A DNA stretch of 34,543 bases from CAYXST01 sp964472495 (GCA_964472495.1 CAYYLD010000005.1:1-34543); one strand, 5' to 3'; shown: positions 1 to 8,144, counted from the stretch's first letter. Notes: generated from the sequence alone by a model not told the origin. Translations and numbers: made by a program.

Positions 1-60
1 CGGGGCGTTCCTTTTTGATACACCCTTTTGCAAAAGGGTGTATCAAAAAGGAACGCCCCG
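1..60. repeat. Perfect 60-bp palindrome, interspersed repeat copy 1
   Basis: The first 60 bases are a perfect inverted repeat with 30-nt arms meeting at TTTTG/CAAAA. The outer end is CGGGGCGTTCC and the centre CCCTTTTGCAAAAGGG. The same layout recurs at 3715-3770 and 16657-16716, with shorter relatives at 13937-13983, 22681-22740 and 28168-28202. The window starts exactly at the outer base, so a contig may have broken at this repeat. The right end lies 6 nt before the tgt start codon. Confidence 0.9.
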
Positions 61-66
61 GGAAGG

Positions 67-1212
67 ATGAAACAATTTTTCAAAATTCTCAAGAAAAGTA
101 AAAAATCCAGAGCCCGCTTGGGTTTAATTAAGACGCCGCACGGCCGGATTAAAACGCCGGCTTTTTTGCCGGTGGCTACCCAAGCGACAATTAAAAGTTT
201 AAGCCCGGCTGATTTGAAAGAAATCGGCTTTGAGGCCTTACTTTGCAATACTTATCATCTATATTTGCGTCCCGGCCATAAAATTGTTCAACAACTGGGC
301 GGCTTGCATAAATTTATGAACTGGCCCGGTCCGATTGTCACCGACAGCGGCGGTTTTCAAGTTTTCAGCTTGGGGTTTGGCTTGGAACAGGAAATTGGCA
401 AAATAGGCGGTTTTTTCCCCGGTCAAGCTGAACAGCCAAAAACAGTCAAACCTAAGTTGGCTAAAATAGATGAGCAGGGAGTGGAATTTCGTTCTCATTT
501 GGATGGCTCTAAACATCGCTTGACTCCTCAAAAATCAATTCAAATCCAAGAGGCCTTAGGAGCTGACATTATTTTAGCTTTTGATGAATGTACTTCGCCT
601 TTGGCGACTAAGGAATATACCCGACGAGCAACAGATAGAACCCATCGCTGGGCCGAAATTTGCCTGAAAGCGAAAAAGAGAAAAGACCAGGCGCTTTTCG
701 GCATTATTCAGGGCGGCCAGTGGAAGGATTTAAGAATAGAAAGCGCTCGATTTATCAGCCAATTGCCTTTTGACGGATTAGCCATTGGCGGCTCTTTGGG
801 CAAAACCAAAAAAGATATGTATAAGATTTTGGATTGGGTTATTGCGGAGATGCCTCCGGAAAAGCCGCGCCATTTATTAGGCATTGGTCAGCCAATTGAT
901 TTAAATAAGGCGGTCGCCCAAGGAATTGACCTTTTTGACTGCGTTTATCCGACCCGCTTGGCTCGACATGGTGTCTTTTTAACCGAGCGGGGCCGGTTAA
1001 ATATTTTAAATTCTGCTTTTCGGCAAGATAAAAAGCCAATTATGAATGGTTGTTCCTGTTATACCTGTCAGAACTTCAGCCGGGCTTATCTTCATCATTT
1101 ATTCAAAGCCAAGGAAATGCTTGGTCCTCGTTTGGCCACCTTTCACAATCTCTGGTTGATAGCCCGCCTGATGGAAAGAATCAGAAAGGAAATTAGGGAA
1201 GACAAGAAATAA
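67..1212 (+). CDS. tgt: tRNA-guanine transglycosylase
   Basis: This enzyme exchanges guanine-34 of GUN-anticodon tRNAs for a queuine precursor in the cytoplasm. Visible family signatures are DSGGFQVFSL (first Asp near residue 93, the general acid/base), HLDGSKH, the substrate loop GIIQGGQ, the glycine-rich AIGGSLG, the DCVYPTRLARHG segment carrying the nucleophilic Asp, and a C-terminal zinc site (CSCYTC followed about 25 residues on by a His). The chosen ATG gives 381 aa, a normal length. A TTG further upstream would place palindrome-encoded residues at the N-terminus and is less likely. Between the first Asp motif and HLDGS there is an extra stretch of about 25 residues compared with typical bacterial enzymes. 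A 60-bp palindrome ends 6 nt before the start and there is no clear SD. No queuosine synthesis genes are nearby, so the base is presumably salvaged. Confidence 0.95.
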   Translation: MKQFFKILKKSKKSRARLGLIKTPHGRIKTPAFLPVATQATIKSLSPADLKEIGFEALLCNTYHLYLRPGHKIVQQLGGLHKFMNWPGPIVTDSGGFQVFSLGFGLEQEIGKIGGFFPGQAEQPKTVKPKLAKIDEQGVEFRSHLDGSKHRLTPQKSIQIQEALGADIILAFDECTSPLATKEYTRRATDRTHRWAEICLKAKKRKDQALFGIIQGGQWKDLRIESARFISQLPFDGLAIGGSLGKTKKDMYKILDWVIAEMPPEKPRHLLGIGQPIDLNKAVAQGIDLFDCVYPTRLARHGVFLTERGRLNILNSAFRQDKKPIMNGCSCYTCQNFSRAYLHHLFKAKEMLGPRLATFHNLWLIARLMERIRKEIREDKK

Positions 1213-1330
1213 AGCCGGTTGTGGTAGGGGGAAGGGGGTAAAAGCTAATTTCTAACTGTCAGAAAGTAGTAGTAGACGGAGTAATGTTGGGCGACCGTCT
1301 AAGGCGACCGCTTTTTCTTTTCCAAAAATA

Positions 1331-1339
1331 TGGTATAAT
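1331..1339 (+). promoter_or_regulatory. Extended -10 promoter for the hydroxyacid dehydrogenase
   Basis: TGGTATAAT is an extended -10 element 34 nt before the ATG at 1374. I see no good -35 hexamer at the usual distance, as allowed for extended -10 promoters. Confidence 0.5.
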
Positions 1340-1373
1340 AAAATGTTGGTCTAAAAAGAAAGGAGATAAGATT

Positions 1374-2339
1374 ATGCATAAGATATTTGTTACTCGCCAG
1401 ATTCCGGACAAAGGAATCAAAATATTAAAAGATAAAGGTTGGGAGGTAGTTGTCGGCCCGGAAGGCAAGATAGCCCGGGAAGAATTACTGGAAAAAATTA
1501 AAGGAGTTGAAGCCATTTTGTCGGTCTTAACCGAAAAAATTGATGGGGAGGTGATGGAAGCAGCTGGTCAGCAATTGAAAATTGTCGCTAATTATGCGGT
1601 TGGCTACGATAACATTGATGTTGCCGAAGCCAAGAAAAAAAATATTATGGTCAGCAATACTCCGGGTGTCCTGACCGAAGCGGTGGCTGAACATACTATT
1701 GCTTTGCTTTTCGCTATTGCCGAAAGAATTGTTGAAGCTGATAGATATACCCGGGCTGGTAAATACCAGGCCTGGGGACCGAAACTGCTTTTAGGGGCTG
1801 ATATTAAAGGAAAAACCTTGGGCATTGTCGGTTTGGGTCGGATTGGCACGGCTGTCGCCCAACGGATGCAGGATGGCTTTGGAGTTAAAATTGTTTATTA
1901 TGACATTCATCGTAACCAAGAGTTGGAAAAGAAATTTAATATAGAGTATCGCCAGCTGGACGACCTATTAAAAGAAGCCGACTTTGTCAGCTTGCATACC
2001 GCTTTGACTCAGGAAACCCGCCATCTGATTAATGCCGAGCGATTTAAAACGATGAAGCCAACTGCTTATTTAATCAATACGGCTCGCGGGCCAATCATCG
2101 ATGAAAAAGCTTTGGTAGAGGTTTTGAAAAATAGAGAAATTGCCGGAGCGGCTCTCGACGTTTATGAAAATGAACCGGCCTTGACCCCGGGCTTGGCTGA
2201 ATTGGAGAATGTTGTCTTGACGCCGCATATTGCGTCAGCGACCGGGGAAACCCGCGATAAAATGGCCGAAATGGCCGCTAATAATATTATCGCCGCCCTG
2301 GAAGGCCAGACGCCGCCGAATTTAGTTCAAGGAGGATAG
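1374..2339 (+). CDS. D-isomer-specific 2-hydroxyacid dehydrogenase (glyoxylate/hydroxypyruvate reductase-like)
   Basis: An NAD(P)H-dependent reductase of 2-keto acids to D-2-hydroxy acids. The nucleotide fold is shown by GIVGLGRIGTAVAQ near residue 150. The catalytic triad of the family is visible as Arg in NTARGPIIDE, Glu in DVYENEPAL and His in LTPHIASAT. Length is 321 aa from the ATG, normal for the GyaR/GhrB-like branch. AGGAG lies 8 nt before the ATG, so I prefer this start to an upstream one that would add residues with no family counterpart. The exact substrate (glyoxylate, hydroxypyruvate or phenylpyruvate) cannot be read from the sequence. It appears to have its own promoter and no metabolic partner next door. 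Confidence 0.9.
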   Translation: MHKIFVTRQIPDKGIKILKDKGWEVVVGPEGKIAREELLEKIKGVEAILSVLTEKIDGEVMEAAGQQLKIVANYAVGYDNIDVAEAKKKNIMVSNTPGVLTEAVAEHTIALLFAIAERIVEADRYTRAGKYQAWGPKLLLGADIKGKTLGIVGLGRIGTAVAQRMQDGFGVKIVYYDIHRNQELEKKFNIEYRQLDDLLKEADFVSLHTALTQETRHLINAERFKTMKPTAYLINTARGPIIDEKALVEVLKNREIAGAALDVYENEPALTPGLAELENVVLTPHIASATGETRDKMAEMAANNIIAALEGQTPPNLVQGG

Positions 2340-2388
2340 GATTCGGCAGTTCATTAAAACCAGATTAAATTAAAGGAGGTGATTGGAA

Positions 2389-2763
2389 GTGAATCCTGCA
2401 GAAATTATCATGGGTAATCTTCGGGAAGATTTTGGGAAATTGTTGCCCAAAGGGCCAGGATATCTGAACTGCAAGGTTGTCACAGGATACGGCACTTGCT
2501 GGGAAGGTATTGTTTCCAAAGATATCCAAGAGACGAGTAGAATGTTAACCAGGCCAGATGATTTTGAATTTGAGATGGTTCGCCAGGTTGTCTCTGATTT
2601 TCCCAACCCGGGAACTGAAAATCAATTGGTGCTATGTGTCGTTTTGGCGGTTCCGGCCGGGATACCCTATATTTACCGGTTTTACGAGTATGAAAGAAAA
2701 GAAAAGAATGGTGGCATTCTTCTGAAAAATAAATTGCTTCTGTTCCAGGAGGGAATTCTATAA
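2389..2763 (+). CDS. Hypothetical protein, 124 aa
   Basis: I do not recognise this protein. A strong SD (AAAGGAGG, 2373-2380) with good spacing selects the GTG at 2389 rather than the nearer TTG at 2383. It is a soluble, mixed-charge protein with a hydrophobic beta-like stretch, LVLCVVLAVPAGIPYIYRFY, near residues 84-103. No signal peptide or clear membrane span is seen. It sits 49 nt after the dehydrogenase gene and is followed by a convincing intrinsic terminator, so the two may share a transcript. Codon usage resembles the neighbours. Confidence 0.65.
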   Translation: MNPAEIIMGNLREDFGKLLPKGPGYLNCKVVTGYGTCWEGIVSKDIQETSRMLTRPDDFEFEMVRQVVSDFPNPGTENQLVLCVVLAVPAGIPYIYRFYEYERKEKNGGILLKNKLLLFQEGIL

Positions 2764-2788
2764 TTTATAGACATTTATTCTTATTTTC

Positions 2789-2820
2789 AGGCGAGCTTGC
2801 CGGCTCGCCTTTATTATTTT
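2789..2820 (+). terminator. Intrinsic terminator
   Basis: An 8-bp GC-rich stem AGGCGAGC/GCTCGCCT with a 6-nt loop is followed by TTTATTATTTT, 26 nt after the stop codon of the 124-aa protein. A second hairpin of unknown role (GAAATGAAAA/TTTTCATTTC, 2846-2869) lies just downstream. Confidence 0.85.
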
Positions 2821-2981
2821 AAGATTATTTACGCAGCGAGCGAGTGAAATGAAAATAGGTTTTCATTTCCGAGCGAGTAAGTAAATATACGGGTAAGTTT
2901 AATGCTCTGGGTCTCTGGGTTCGTAAAATAAAAATTCATTATACCGGGCCTCCGTGCCTGGAAAATAACCTTATATTTCAG

Positions 2982-3581
2982 ATGTTCAAGAAGTTGCCGA
3001 GAAAATTCTATTATCAGCCGACTCTAAAAGTGGCTCAGCAATTGCTGGGCAAATATTTAGTCAGGCGAATCGGCCAGCAAAAAATAGTTGGCCGGATTGT
3101 TGAAACCGAGGCCTATCTCGGTCATCAAGATAGGGCCTCGCATGCTTTTGGAAAAATAACGGCCCGCAATGAAATTATGTTCGGTTCGGCTGGTTTTTGG
3201 TATGTCTATTTAATCTACGGCATTTTCTACTGTCTTAATATTGTTACCCAGAGAAAAGGATTTCCCTCGGCTGTTTTGATTAGAGCTCTGGAGCCGATAG
3301 AAGGGATTGAGACAATGAAGCGGTTAAGAAAAAAGTCAGATTTAAGAGATTTATCTTCCGGACCGGGCAAGCTCTGTCAGGCTTTGAAGATTGATAGAAG
3401 CTTGAATAAAACAAAGGCCTTTGTCCGAAATTGTTATTTGTGGATTGAAGAAAAAAAAGAGGCGGGTGATTTTAAAATCGGGGCTTCCAAAAGAATTGGC
3501 GTAGATTATGCTGGCCCTTATTGGGCTAGCCGTCCTTGGCGTTTCTATATTAAAGATAATCAATTCGTTTCCAAAAAATGA
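2982..3581 (+). CDS. 3-methyladenine DNA glycosylase, AAG/MPG family
   Basis: This monofunctional glycosylase would excise alkylated purines (3-methyladenine, hypoxanthine), starting base-excision repair. The 199-aa length fits bacterial AAG proteins. The signature runs RIVETEAYLGHQDRASHAF (catalytic Glu within ETEAY), then RNEIMFG, then the nucleic-acid-binding YVYLIYGIFYCLNIV. The DLSSGPGKLCQAL motif and KRIGVDYA near the C-terminus are also typical. The start ATG has no clear SD. The TGA overlaps the next ATG (ATGA), so translation is probably coupled to the RNase HII-alkyltransferase fusion, giving a two-gene alkylation and ribonucleotide repair unit. Confidence 0.93.
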   Translation: MFKKLPRKFYYQPTLKVAQQLLGKYLVRRIGQQKIVGRIVETEAYLGHQDRASHAFGKITARNEIMFGSAGFWYVYLIYGIFYCLNIVTQRKGFPSAVLIRALEPIEGIETMKRLRKKSDLRDLSSGPGKLCQALKIDRSLNKTKAFVRNCYLWIEEKKEAGDFKIGASKRIGVDYAGPYWASRPWRFYIKDNQFVSKK

Positions 3582-4522
3582 TTTTTTCGCCTCAAGAAAA
3601 ATTTATTTTTGAGAAGGGATATCAAATAATGGCTGGTATTGACGAAGTGGGACGTGGTGCTTTGGCCGGCCCAGTCGCGGCGGCTGTGGTAGCGGTTCCC
3701 GGGGCGTCGTTAGCGGGGCGTTCCTTTTGGATACGCCCTTTGCAAAGAGCGTATCCAAAAGGAACGCCCCGGATAGAAATAAGAGATTCCAAGTTGCTCG
3801 CTCCTAAGCAACGAGAGGAGATTTTTGAATTAATCAAACAAGAGCCGGCCATTGAATGGCGAGTTAGCTTTGTCTGGCCAAAAGTGATTGACCGGATTAA
3901 CATCTGGCAGGCTACTTTGTTGGCTTGGCGACGTTGTCTCAAAAAATTGAATCCCCAGCCAGATTTTTTGTTTTTGGATGGTCAGATGGAAATCCCTCGT
4001 TTAAAAATAGCCCAACGAGCCATTGTTAGAGGTGACCAGAAAATCGCTCTTTTGTCTTTAGCTTCAATTGTGGCTAAAGTCAGTCGGGACAGATTAATGA
4101 AGCGGTTGGAGAAAAAATATCCCCAATATAGCTTGGCCCAACATAAAGGTTATGGGACGAAATTGCATTTTGAAAGATTAACTAAGTTTGGCCCATCAGA
4201 GATTCACCGCCGCAGTTTCCAGCCGGTTTTTGAAAATTTATCCTTTAAAGACAAAGTATATTATATTGTTAGCCGGATTCCGTCTGGTCAGGTAATGACT
4301 TATCAGCAGGTGGCTCAAAGAATCGGTCATCCTCGCGCTTATCGGGCGGTCGGCAATGCTTTGAACAAAAATCCAATTCCCTTTTCTTTGAAAAGGACGC
4401 GAGGTAAAATTCCTTGTCATCGGGTTATTCGTTCAGATGGCCAAATTGGCGGCTTTGGCCGTGGCCGCCAGCTTAAAAAGAAATTACTCCAAAGAGAAGG
4501 TTATCAACTTGACAAAATATAG
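3578..4522 (+). CDS. rnhB: RNase HII fused to an O6-alkylguanine-DNA alkyltransferase-like domain
   Basis: Residues 15-215 are RNase HII, which nicks 5' of ribonucleotides in DNA. The four acidic residues are visible as D22 and E23 (GIDEVGRG), D134 (LFLDGQ) and D153 (VRGDQK), with AQHKGYGT and HRRSF also present. Residues 222-314 form the DNA-binding and active-site domain of the MGMT/Ogt family: VSRIPSGQVMTYQQVA, RAVGNALNKNP, then PCHRVI with the acceptor Cys at 280. The N-terminal domain of full-length Ogt is absent, as in compact or alkyltransferase-like proteins. Residues 45-66 are encoded by an in-frame palindromic repeat. A second extra stretch, FSLKRTRGK just before PCHRV, is also encoded by a short inverted repeat. 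The gene overlaps the upstream glycosylase by 4 nt. The fusion is continuous with no frameshift. Domain calls are firm; methyl-transfer activity is inference. Confidence 0.9.
   Translation: MIFSPQEKFIFEKGYQIMAGIDEVGRGALAGPVAAAVVAVPGASLAGRSFWIRPLQRAYPKGTPRIEIRDSKLLAPKQREEIFELIKQEPAIEWRVSFVWPKVIDRINIWQATLLAWRRCLKKLNPQPDFLFLDGQMEIPRLKIAQRAIVRGDQKIALLSLASIVAKVSRDRLMKRLEKKYPQYSLAQHKGYGTKLHFERLTKFGPSEIHRRSFQPVFENLSFKDKVYYIVSRIPSGQVMTYQQVAQRIGHPRAYRAVGNALNKNPIPFSLKRTRGKIPCHRVIRSDGQIGGFGRGRQLKKKLLQREGYQLDKI
3715..3770. repeat. Palindromic repeat inserted in frame within rnhB (copy 2)
   Basis: Perfect 22-nt arms (GGGGCGTTCC... / ...GGAACGCCCC) surround a CCTTTGCAAAGA centre. It is preceded at 3698-3710 by an extra GTTCCCGGGGCG-like end, the same end that follows the 16.7-kb copy. 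It encodes about 20 residues between the first RNase HII motif and IRDSKLL, where the family normally has a short connector. The reading frame stays open through it. Confidence 0.9.
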
Positions 4523-4585
4523 ATATCTATTTATAATAGAAAGAAAATAGAAAAGAACTTTTAAAATAGAATAAAGGAGGCAATT

Positions 4586-5470
4586 ATGGGAGAGGTAGCT
4601 TTGAGAGAAGAATTTTCCGTTCAAACGTCCAAGCACGAGGTTGTAATAAAATTTCCCCGAGGCCAGAAAGAGCTTATCCTTGATTTACTCCAAAAACACT
4701 CTTTCGTTGACGTAAAACAGACAATTAGCAGGGACGGATATTGTTTTGCTTATTGCCTGTATAATGGCGACATTAGGGAGCTTGACACTCAGTTAAAGGA
4801 TTTAGAGAGTAAAGCTCTCTTAAGTATCGGTGAACGAACAGAGGGTGAAAACACTTTCTTGGAATTCTTTTTACCTTCCGGTGATTTATTGCCAGCTAGC
4901 CATATCCCGGTCCGGACTCAACCGGGAAAAATGGAAAGAATGGGAAATTTGATTTACACGGTTATTTTCTTGATACTGACCTTTGTAGCCGGGATCGCTT
5001 TTAACGGCTATCTGCCGATTACTAAGATAGCCGCCTCATTAACTTCGTCTTCGCCAAGTTTGGCGACAGAGAGTGTCGCAAATATTCCTATTATCCCGGC
5101 CGGTTGGGGCAAATACGTTGCCCCTGAGTGTCAGCCGGCCTGGTGGAGAATAAAGAAGGACTTGTTCTTGGACGGAACAATAATGACTCGACTCTTCGAG
5201 AGAATAAAATCTACTGACGATAGCGGTTACAGCCGGACTCTTGACGATTTAACCATCTATCCGGAAACGATTAGACGAGCTCTTGATTTGGTTGTCTTTC
5301 AGAATGTCAAGGACTTTGATCAGTTGCAGGCCCTTATTAATGAACTAAAGAGTAGATATTTTTACAGCCAGTCTTTTCCCGACCAATCCAAGACTTTTAT
5401 CAATGCCTCTGATCGTAGTCAGTCCGGAAATGCCGTTATTCTGGCTTTTTACAGGGTCATCTTGAAAGAT
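4586..5470 (+). CDS. Single-TM protein of unknown function, truncated by the assembly gap
   Basis: The start has a strong SD (AAAGGAGG, 4573-4580) 5 nt before the ATG. The first 110 residues are soluble and charged. LIYTVIFLILTFVAGIAF (about residues 121-138) is one membrane span. A Ser/Thr-rich linker follows, and then a presumably extracytoplasmic domain with WWRIKKDLFLDG and a charged helix-rich end. No family is recognised. The frame runs into 100 Ns at 5471, so the C-terminus is unknown and residues predicted through or beyond the Ns should be ignored. Confidence 0.7.
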
Positions 5471-5570
5471 NNNNNNNNNNNNNNNNNNNNNNNNNNNNNN
5501 NNNNNNNNNNNNNNNNNNNNNNNNNNNNNNNNNNNNNNNNNNNNNNNNNNNNNNNNNNNNNNNNNNNNNN
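5471..5570. other. Assembly gap of 100 Ns
   Basis: Exactly 100 N characters, the usual placeholder for a scaffold gap of unknown size. The right edge begins with a T9 run followed by an A9 run, so the break may lie in a homopolymer or hairpin region. Confidence 0.99.
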
Positions 5571-5635
5571 TTTTTTTTTAAAAAAAAACAATCCCGGCCT
5601 TTTTCTTTTTTATCCTCTATGCTACCATCAAAAAT

Positions 5636-6940
5636 ATGATTTTGATTAAAAATACCACTATTGTCACTCAGAATGCCAAACGGCAAATAATCAAGCCGGG
5701 CGCTTTATTTATCGAAAAAGATAAAATTAAAGCTATTGGCCAGAGTTCCAAAATAGAAAAAGAGCATGGAAAGCAAGCCAAAAGAGTAATTGACGGCCAA
5801 GGCAAAGTTATTTTACCCGGTCTGATTAATACCCATGGCCACCTAACCATGACTCTTTTGCGTGGTTATGCTGATGATTTGCCCCTGGAAGATTGGTGGT
5901 TTAAATACGTCTATCCAGTAGAGTCAAAATTCACTGCTAAACATGTTTACTGGGGTTCGCTATTGGCTATGCTGGAAATGATTAAATCAGGAACGACCTG
6001 CTTTACTGATTTTTACTATTATCAAGATGAAGTGGCCAAGGCGGCTCATCAAATAGGCATGCGAGGTGTCTTGGGTTGCGGCATACTTGATGTGCCTACT
6101 TTTTATTTCAAAAATGCGGCCGAGGCATTGAAAAAAGCCCAAACTATAATTAAGGACTGGTTTGATGACGATTTAATTAAAATTTCTTTAGCTCCCCATA
6201 TGTTCCAGACTACTTCTCTAGATACTTACCAACGCTCTAAAAATTTAGCTGACCAGCATGATTTGCTTTTGACTACCCATTTGGCTGAAACCAAAGAAGA
6301 AGTTAATTATTGTTTGAAGAGATATAAAAGGCGGCCGCTTGAAGTTTTGGCTAAAGCGGGGATTTTAGACCAACGGACCCTTTTAGCTCATGCTTGCTGG
6401 CTGACTAAACGGGAAATTAAAATCTTAGCTCAATCTGGCGCTTCCGTCTCTCATTGTCCGGTTTCTAATATGAAATTAGCTTCCGGAATAATGCCTTTAC
6501 CGGCCATGCTCAAAGCCGGTATTAATGTCAGCTTGGGCACTGATAGTCCTTGTTCTAATAATAATTTAGATGTCTTTGAAGAAATGAAAACAGCTGCTTT
6601 ATTGCACAAAATTGACCAATTGGAGCCGACTGCGGTCGACGTTCAGACGGTTTTAGATATGGCTACGATTAACGGAGCCAAGGCCTTGGGTCTGACTGAA
6701 GAAATCGGTTCTTTGGAGGAAGGGAAGAAAGCCGATTTAATTATCCTTGATTTTAGGCAGCCTCACTTAACGCCTTGTCATAATATTGCTTCTCATTTGG
6801 TTTATGCCGCTCGAGGCAGTGATGTAGAAACGGTAATTATTAATGGCCGGCTGGTTATGGAAAAGGGAAAGATTAAAAAGCTCAGTCAGGGTAAAGTTTT
6901 GACTAATGTCGAGAGACTTGCTATTTTAAAGAAAAAATGA
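5636..6940 (+). CDS. Amidohydrolase: S-adenosylhomocysteine/5'-methylthioadenosine deaminase-like
   Basis: A 434-aa TIM-barrel metallohydrolase of the MtaD/SsnA group. Metal ligands are visible as H67 and H69 (NTHGHL), the His of LLTTHLAET, the His of LLAHACWL, and the Asp of LGTDSPCSNN. The N-terminal beta-sandwich (MILIKNTTIVT) and the C-terminal GSLEEGKKADLIILD and VIINGRLV segments are typical. Known members deaminate the adenine ring of SAH, MTA or adenosine; the substrate here is not determined. A possible -10 (TATGCT, 5618-5623) lies 12 nt before the ATG and there is no SD, so the leader may be very short. The gene ends 12 nt before the DsbA-like gene and probably shares its transcript. 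Confidence 0.88.
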   Translation: MILIKNTTIVTQNAKRQIIKPGALFIEKDKIKAIGQSSKIEKEHGKQAKRVIDGQGKVILPGLINTHGHLTMTLLRGYADDLPLEDWWFKYVYPVESKFTAKHVYWGSLLAMLEMIKSGTTCFTDFYYYQDEVAKAAHQIGMRGVLGCGILDVPTFYFKNAAEALKKAQTIIKDWFDDDLIKISLAPHMFQTTSLDTYQRSKNLADQHDLLLTTHLAETKEEVNYCLKRYKRRPLEVLAKAGILDQRTLLAHACWLTKREIKILAQSGASVSHCPVSNMKLASGIMPLPAMLKAGINVSLGTDSPCSNNNLDVFEEMKTAALLHKIDQLEPTAVDVQTVLDMATINGAKALGLTEEIGSLEEGKKADLIILDFRQPHLTPCHNIASHLVYAARGSDVETVIINGRLVMEKGKIKKLSQGKVLTNVERLAILKKK

Positions 6941-6952
6941 TATTTTGGGTTT

Positions 6953-7648
6953 ATGGCAAATAAAAAGACAATTATTTTCGGAATAATCGCTTTAGTTGCT
7001 TTGGTCGGCATAATTTGGTATGGCAGTCAGCGGAATCCAACAGTTGGAGAGCAGGCGGCCGCCCTGTTTAAAGGAGGTCTTTTTTCAGAAGAAGAACCCT
7101 CTCAATTAGTTGAGGGTGAATTTATTTTAGGTAGTCCCGATGCGCCGGTCACGATCACTGAATATTCTAGTCATTTTTGCGGTCATTGCGCTAGTTTCCA
7201 CCAAGAGACCCTACCCTTAATTATAGAGAAATATATCAAGACCGGTCAGGTTAAGCTGATTCCTCGCCGGCTTTCGCCTTCCGAATTAGGTCAAACTTTG
7301 CTTTGCGCTCAAGAACAGGATAGATTTCAGATAGTTGATGATTATCTTTTTGGTCATCCTCAGGAACTTATTCAGCAGACAAGTCAGGCCGCTTCCGAAG
7401 ATGAGTTAAATACGATTGTCGCTAACTGGCTTAAAGCAGCGGCTGGAGATTTAGGATTAGACCAGGCCAGTTTTAACCAATGTTTTGATTCGGGTAAATA
7501 CCATCAGCAAGTGGTTAAGTGGTTTGAACAGGCCGAGGAAGATGGAGTCGAAGGGACGCCAACCTTTTTGATTAATGGCCAAATGATTGTCGGCAATCAG
7601 CCTTACAGTGTCTTTGAGGAAGCGATTGAGCAGGCTTTGGCTCAATAG
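6953..7648 (+). CDS. Membrane-anchored DsbA-like thiol:disulfide oxidoreductase
   Basis: A 231-aa thioredoxin-fold protein. Residues 6-23 form an uncleaved signal anchor (IIFGIIALVALVGIIW). The active site is C76-G-H-C79 in SSHFCGHC, the DsbA-type dipeptide. The cis-proline loop is GTPTFLING near the C-terminus and the domain opens with GSPDAPVTITEY. It should act outside the membrane to oxidise or shuffle disulfides in exported proteins. No DsbB or VKOR partner is in the window. Two further Cys (LLCAQE, NQCFD) form the extra pair often seen in this group. The start has no clear SD and lies 12 nt after the amidohydrolase. Confidence 0.9.
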   Translation: MANKKTIIFGIIALVALVGIIWYGSQRNPTVGEQAAALFKGGLFSEEEPSQLVEGEFILGSPDAPVTITEYSSHFCGHCASFHQETLPLIIEKYIKTGQVKLIPRRLSPSELGQTLLCAQEQDRFQIVDDYLFGHPQELIQQTSQAASEDELNTIVANWLKAAAGDLGLDQASFNQCFDSGKYHQQVVKWFEQAEEDGVEGTPTFLINGQMIVGNQPYSVFEEAIEQALAQ

Positions 7649-7680
7649 ATTTTTTACAACCATTTTGTGGGGAGGGTATG

Positions 7681-8079
7681 ATGTCAAAATTTAGAAAGAA
7701 AGATTCACCTCCATTTATGGTAATGCCTGAAGGAAAAAGGGGAGGCGAAGAAGGAAGAGCTAGGGGTCGAATGACCGAACAGATGATGGCTGATGCTCTT
7801 AAGTGGTTAGAGGATAGCAATCGGATTCAATATTTTAGTCAGGAAGATAGTGAGAGAAAAGATTTTTTGGTTGGGGTTAAGAAAAGACGAAGATGTCAGG
7901 TTTTTACAATAGAAGTAAAGAGCTCTGAAGGCGAAAGAACTAGGTATTTGAGAAAGACGGAAAGAATGAGGCGAGAAGGGAAAAAAGTTCCTTATGCTGA
8001 TTTGGTTGTAGATATTAACAAAAAGGATACTATCTTTACAATTGTCGAACGAGTAGTAAGGGGGTTAAATTTGTCCTGA
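7681..8079 (+). CDS. Small basic protein with a PD-(D/E)XK nuclease-like motif
   Basis: A 132-aa soluble protein. GGGGAGGG (7669-7676) serves as SD. Two consecutive ATGs exist and the second is better spaced. MTEQMMADALKWLE is a predicted helix bearing an acidic residue. It is followed by KDFLVGVKKRRRCQVFTIEVKSSEG, whose order D...(about 14 residues)...E-V-K resembles the catalytic core of PD-(D/E)XK nucleases and resolvase-like folds. That resemblance is inference from the motif alone. The first 30 residues are rich in Lys, Arg and Gly and may bind nucleic acid. The stop codon lies within the 5' arm of the terminator. It is 32 nt downstream of the DsbA-like gene. Confidence 0.6.
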   Translation: MSKFRKKDSPPFMVMPEGKRGGEEGRARGRMTEQMMADALKWLEDSNRIQYFSQEDSERKDFLVGVKKRRRCQVFTIEVKSSEGERTRYLRKTERMRREGKKVPYADLVVDINKKDTIFTIVERVVRGLNLS

Positions 8080-8131
8080 CCATTGATTAGTCAAAAAAAC
8101 CTGTGAATAGTTAATGGTCAGGATTTTTTTG
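8074..8131 (+). terminator. Intrinsic terminator overlapping the stop codon
   Basis: An 11-bp perfect stem TCCTGACCATT (8074-8084) / AATGGTCAGGA (8113-8123) is followed by TTTTTTTG. The loop is 28 nt. The TGA of the upstream gene lies in the 5' arm. Confidence 0.8.
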
Positions 8132-8144
8132 TTTTCTAATTTTA

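Noticed and set aside
28..66. tgt starting at a TTG inside the palindrome
   Set aside because: It adds 13 palindrome-encoded residues absent from the family; the ATG at 67 gives a normal N-terminus.
5471..5581. Coding sequence through the N run
   Set aside because: The bases are unknown and the apparent continuation to 5581 is an artefact of translating Ns.
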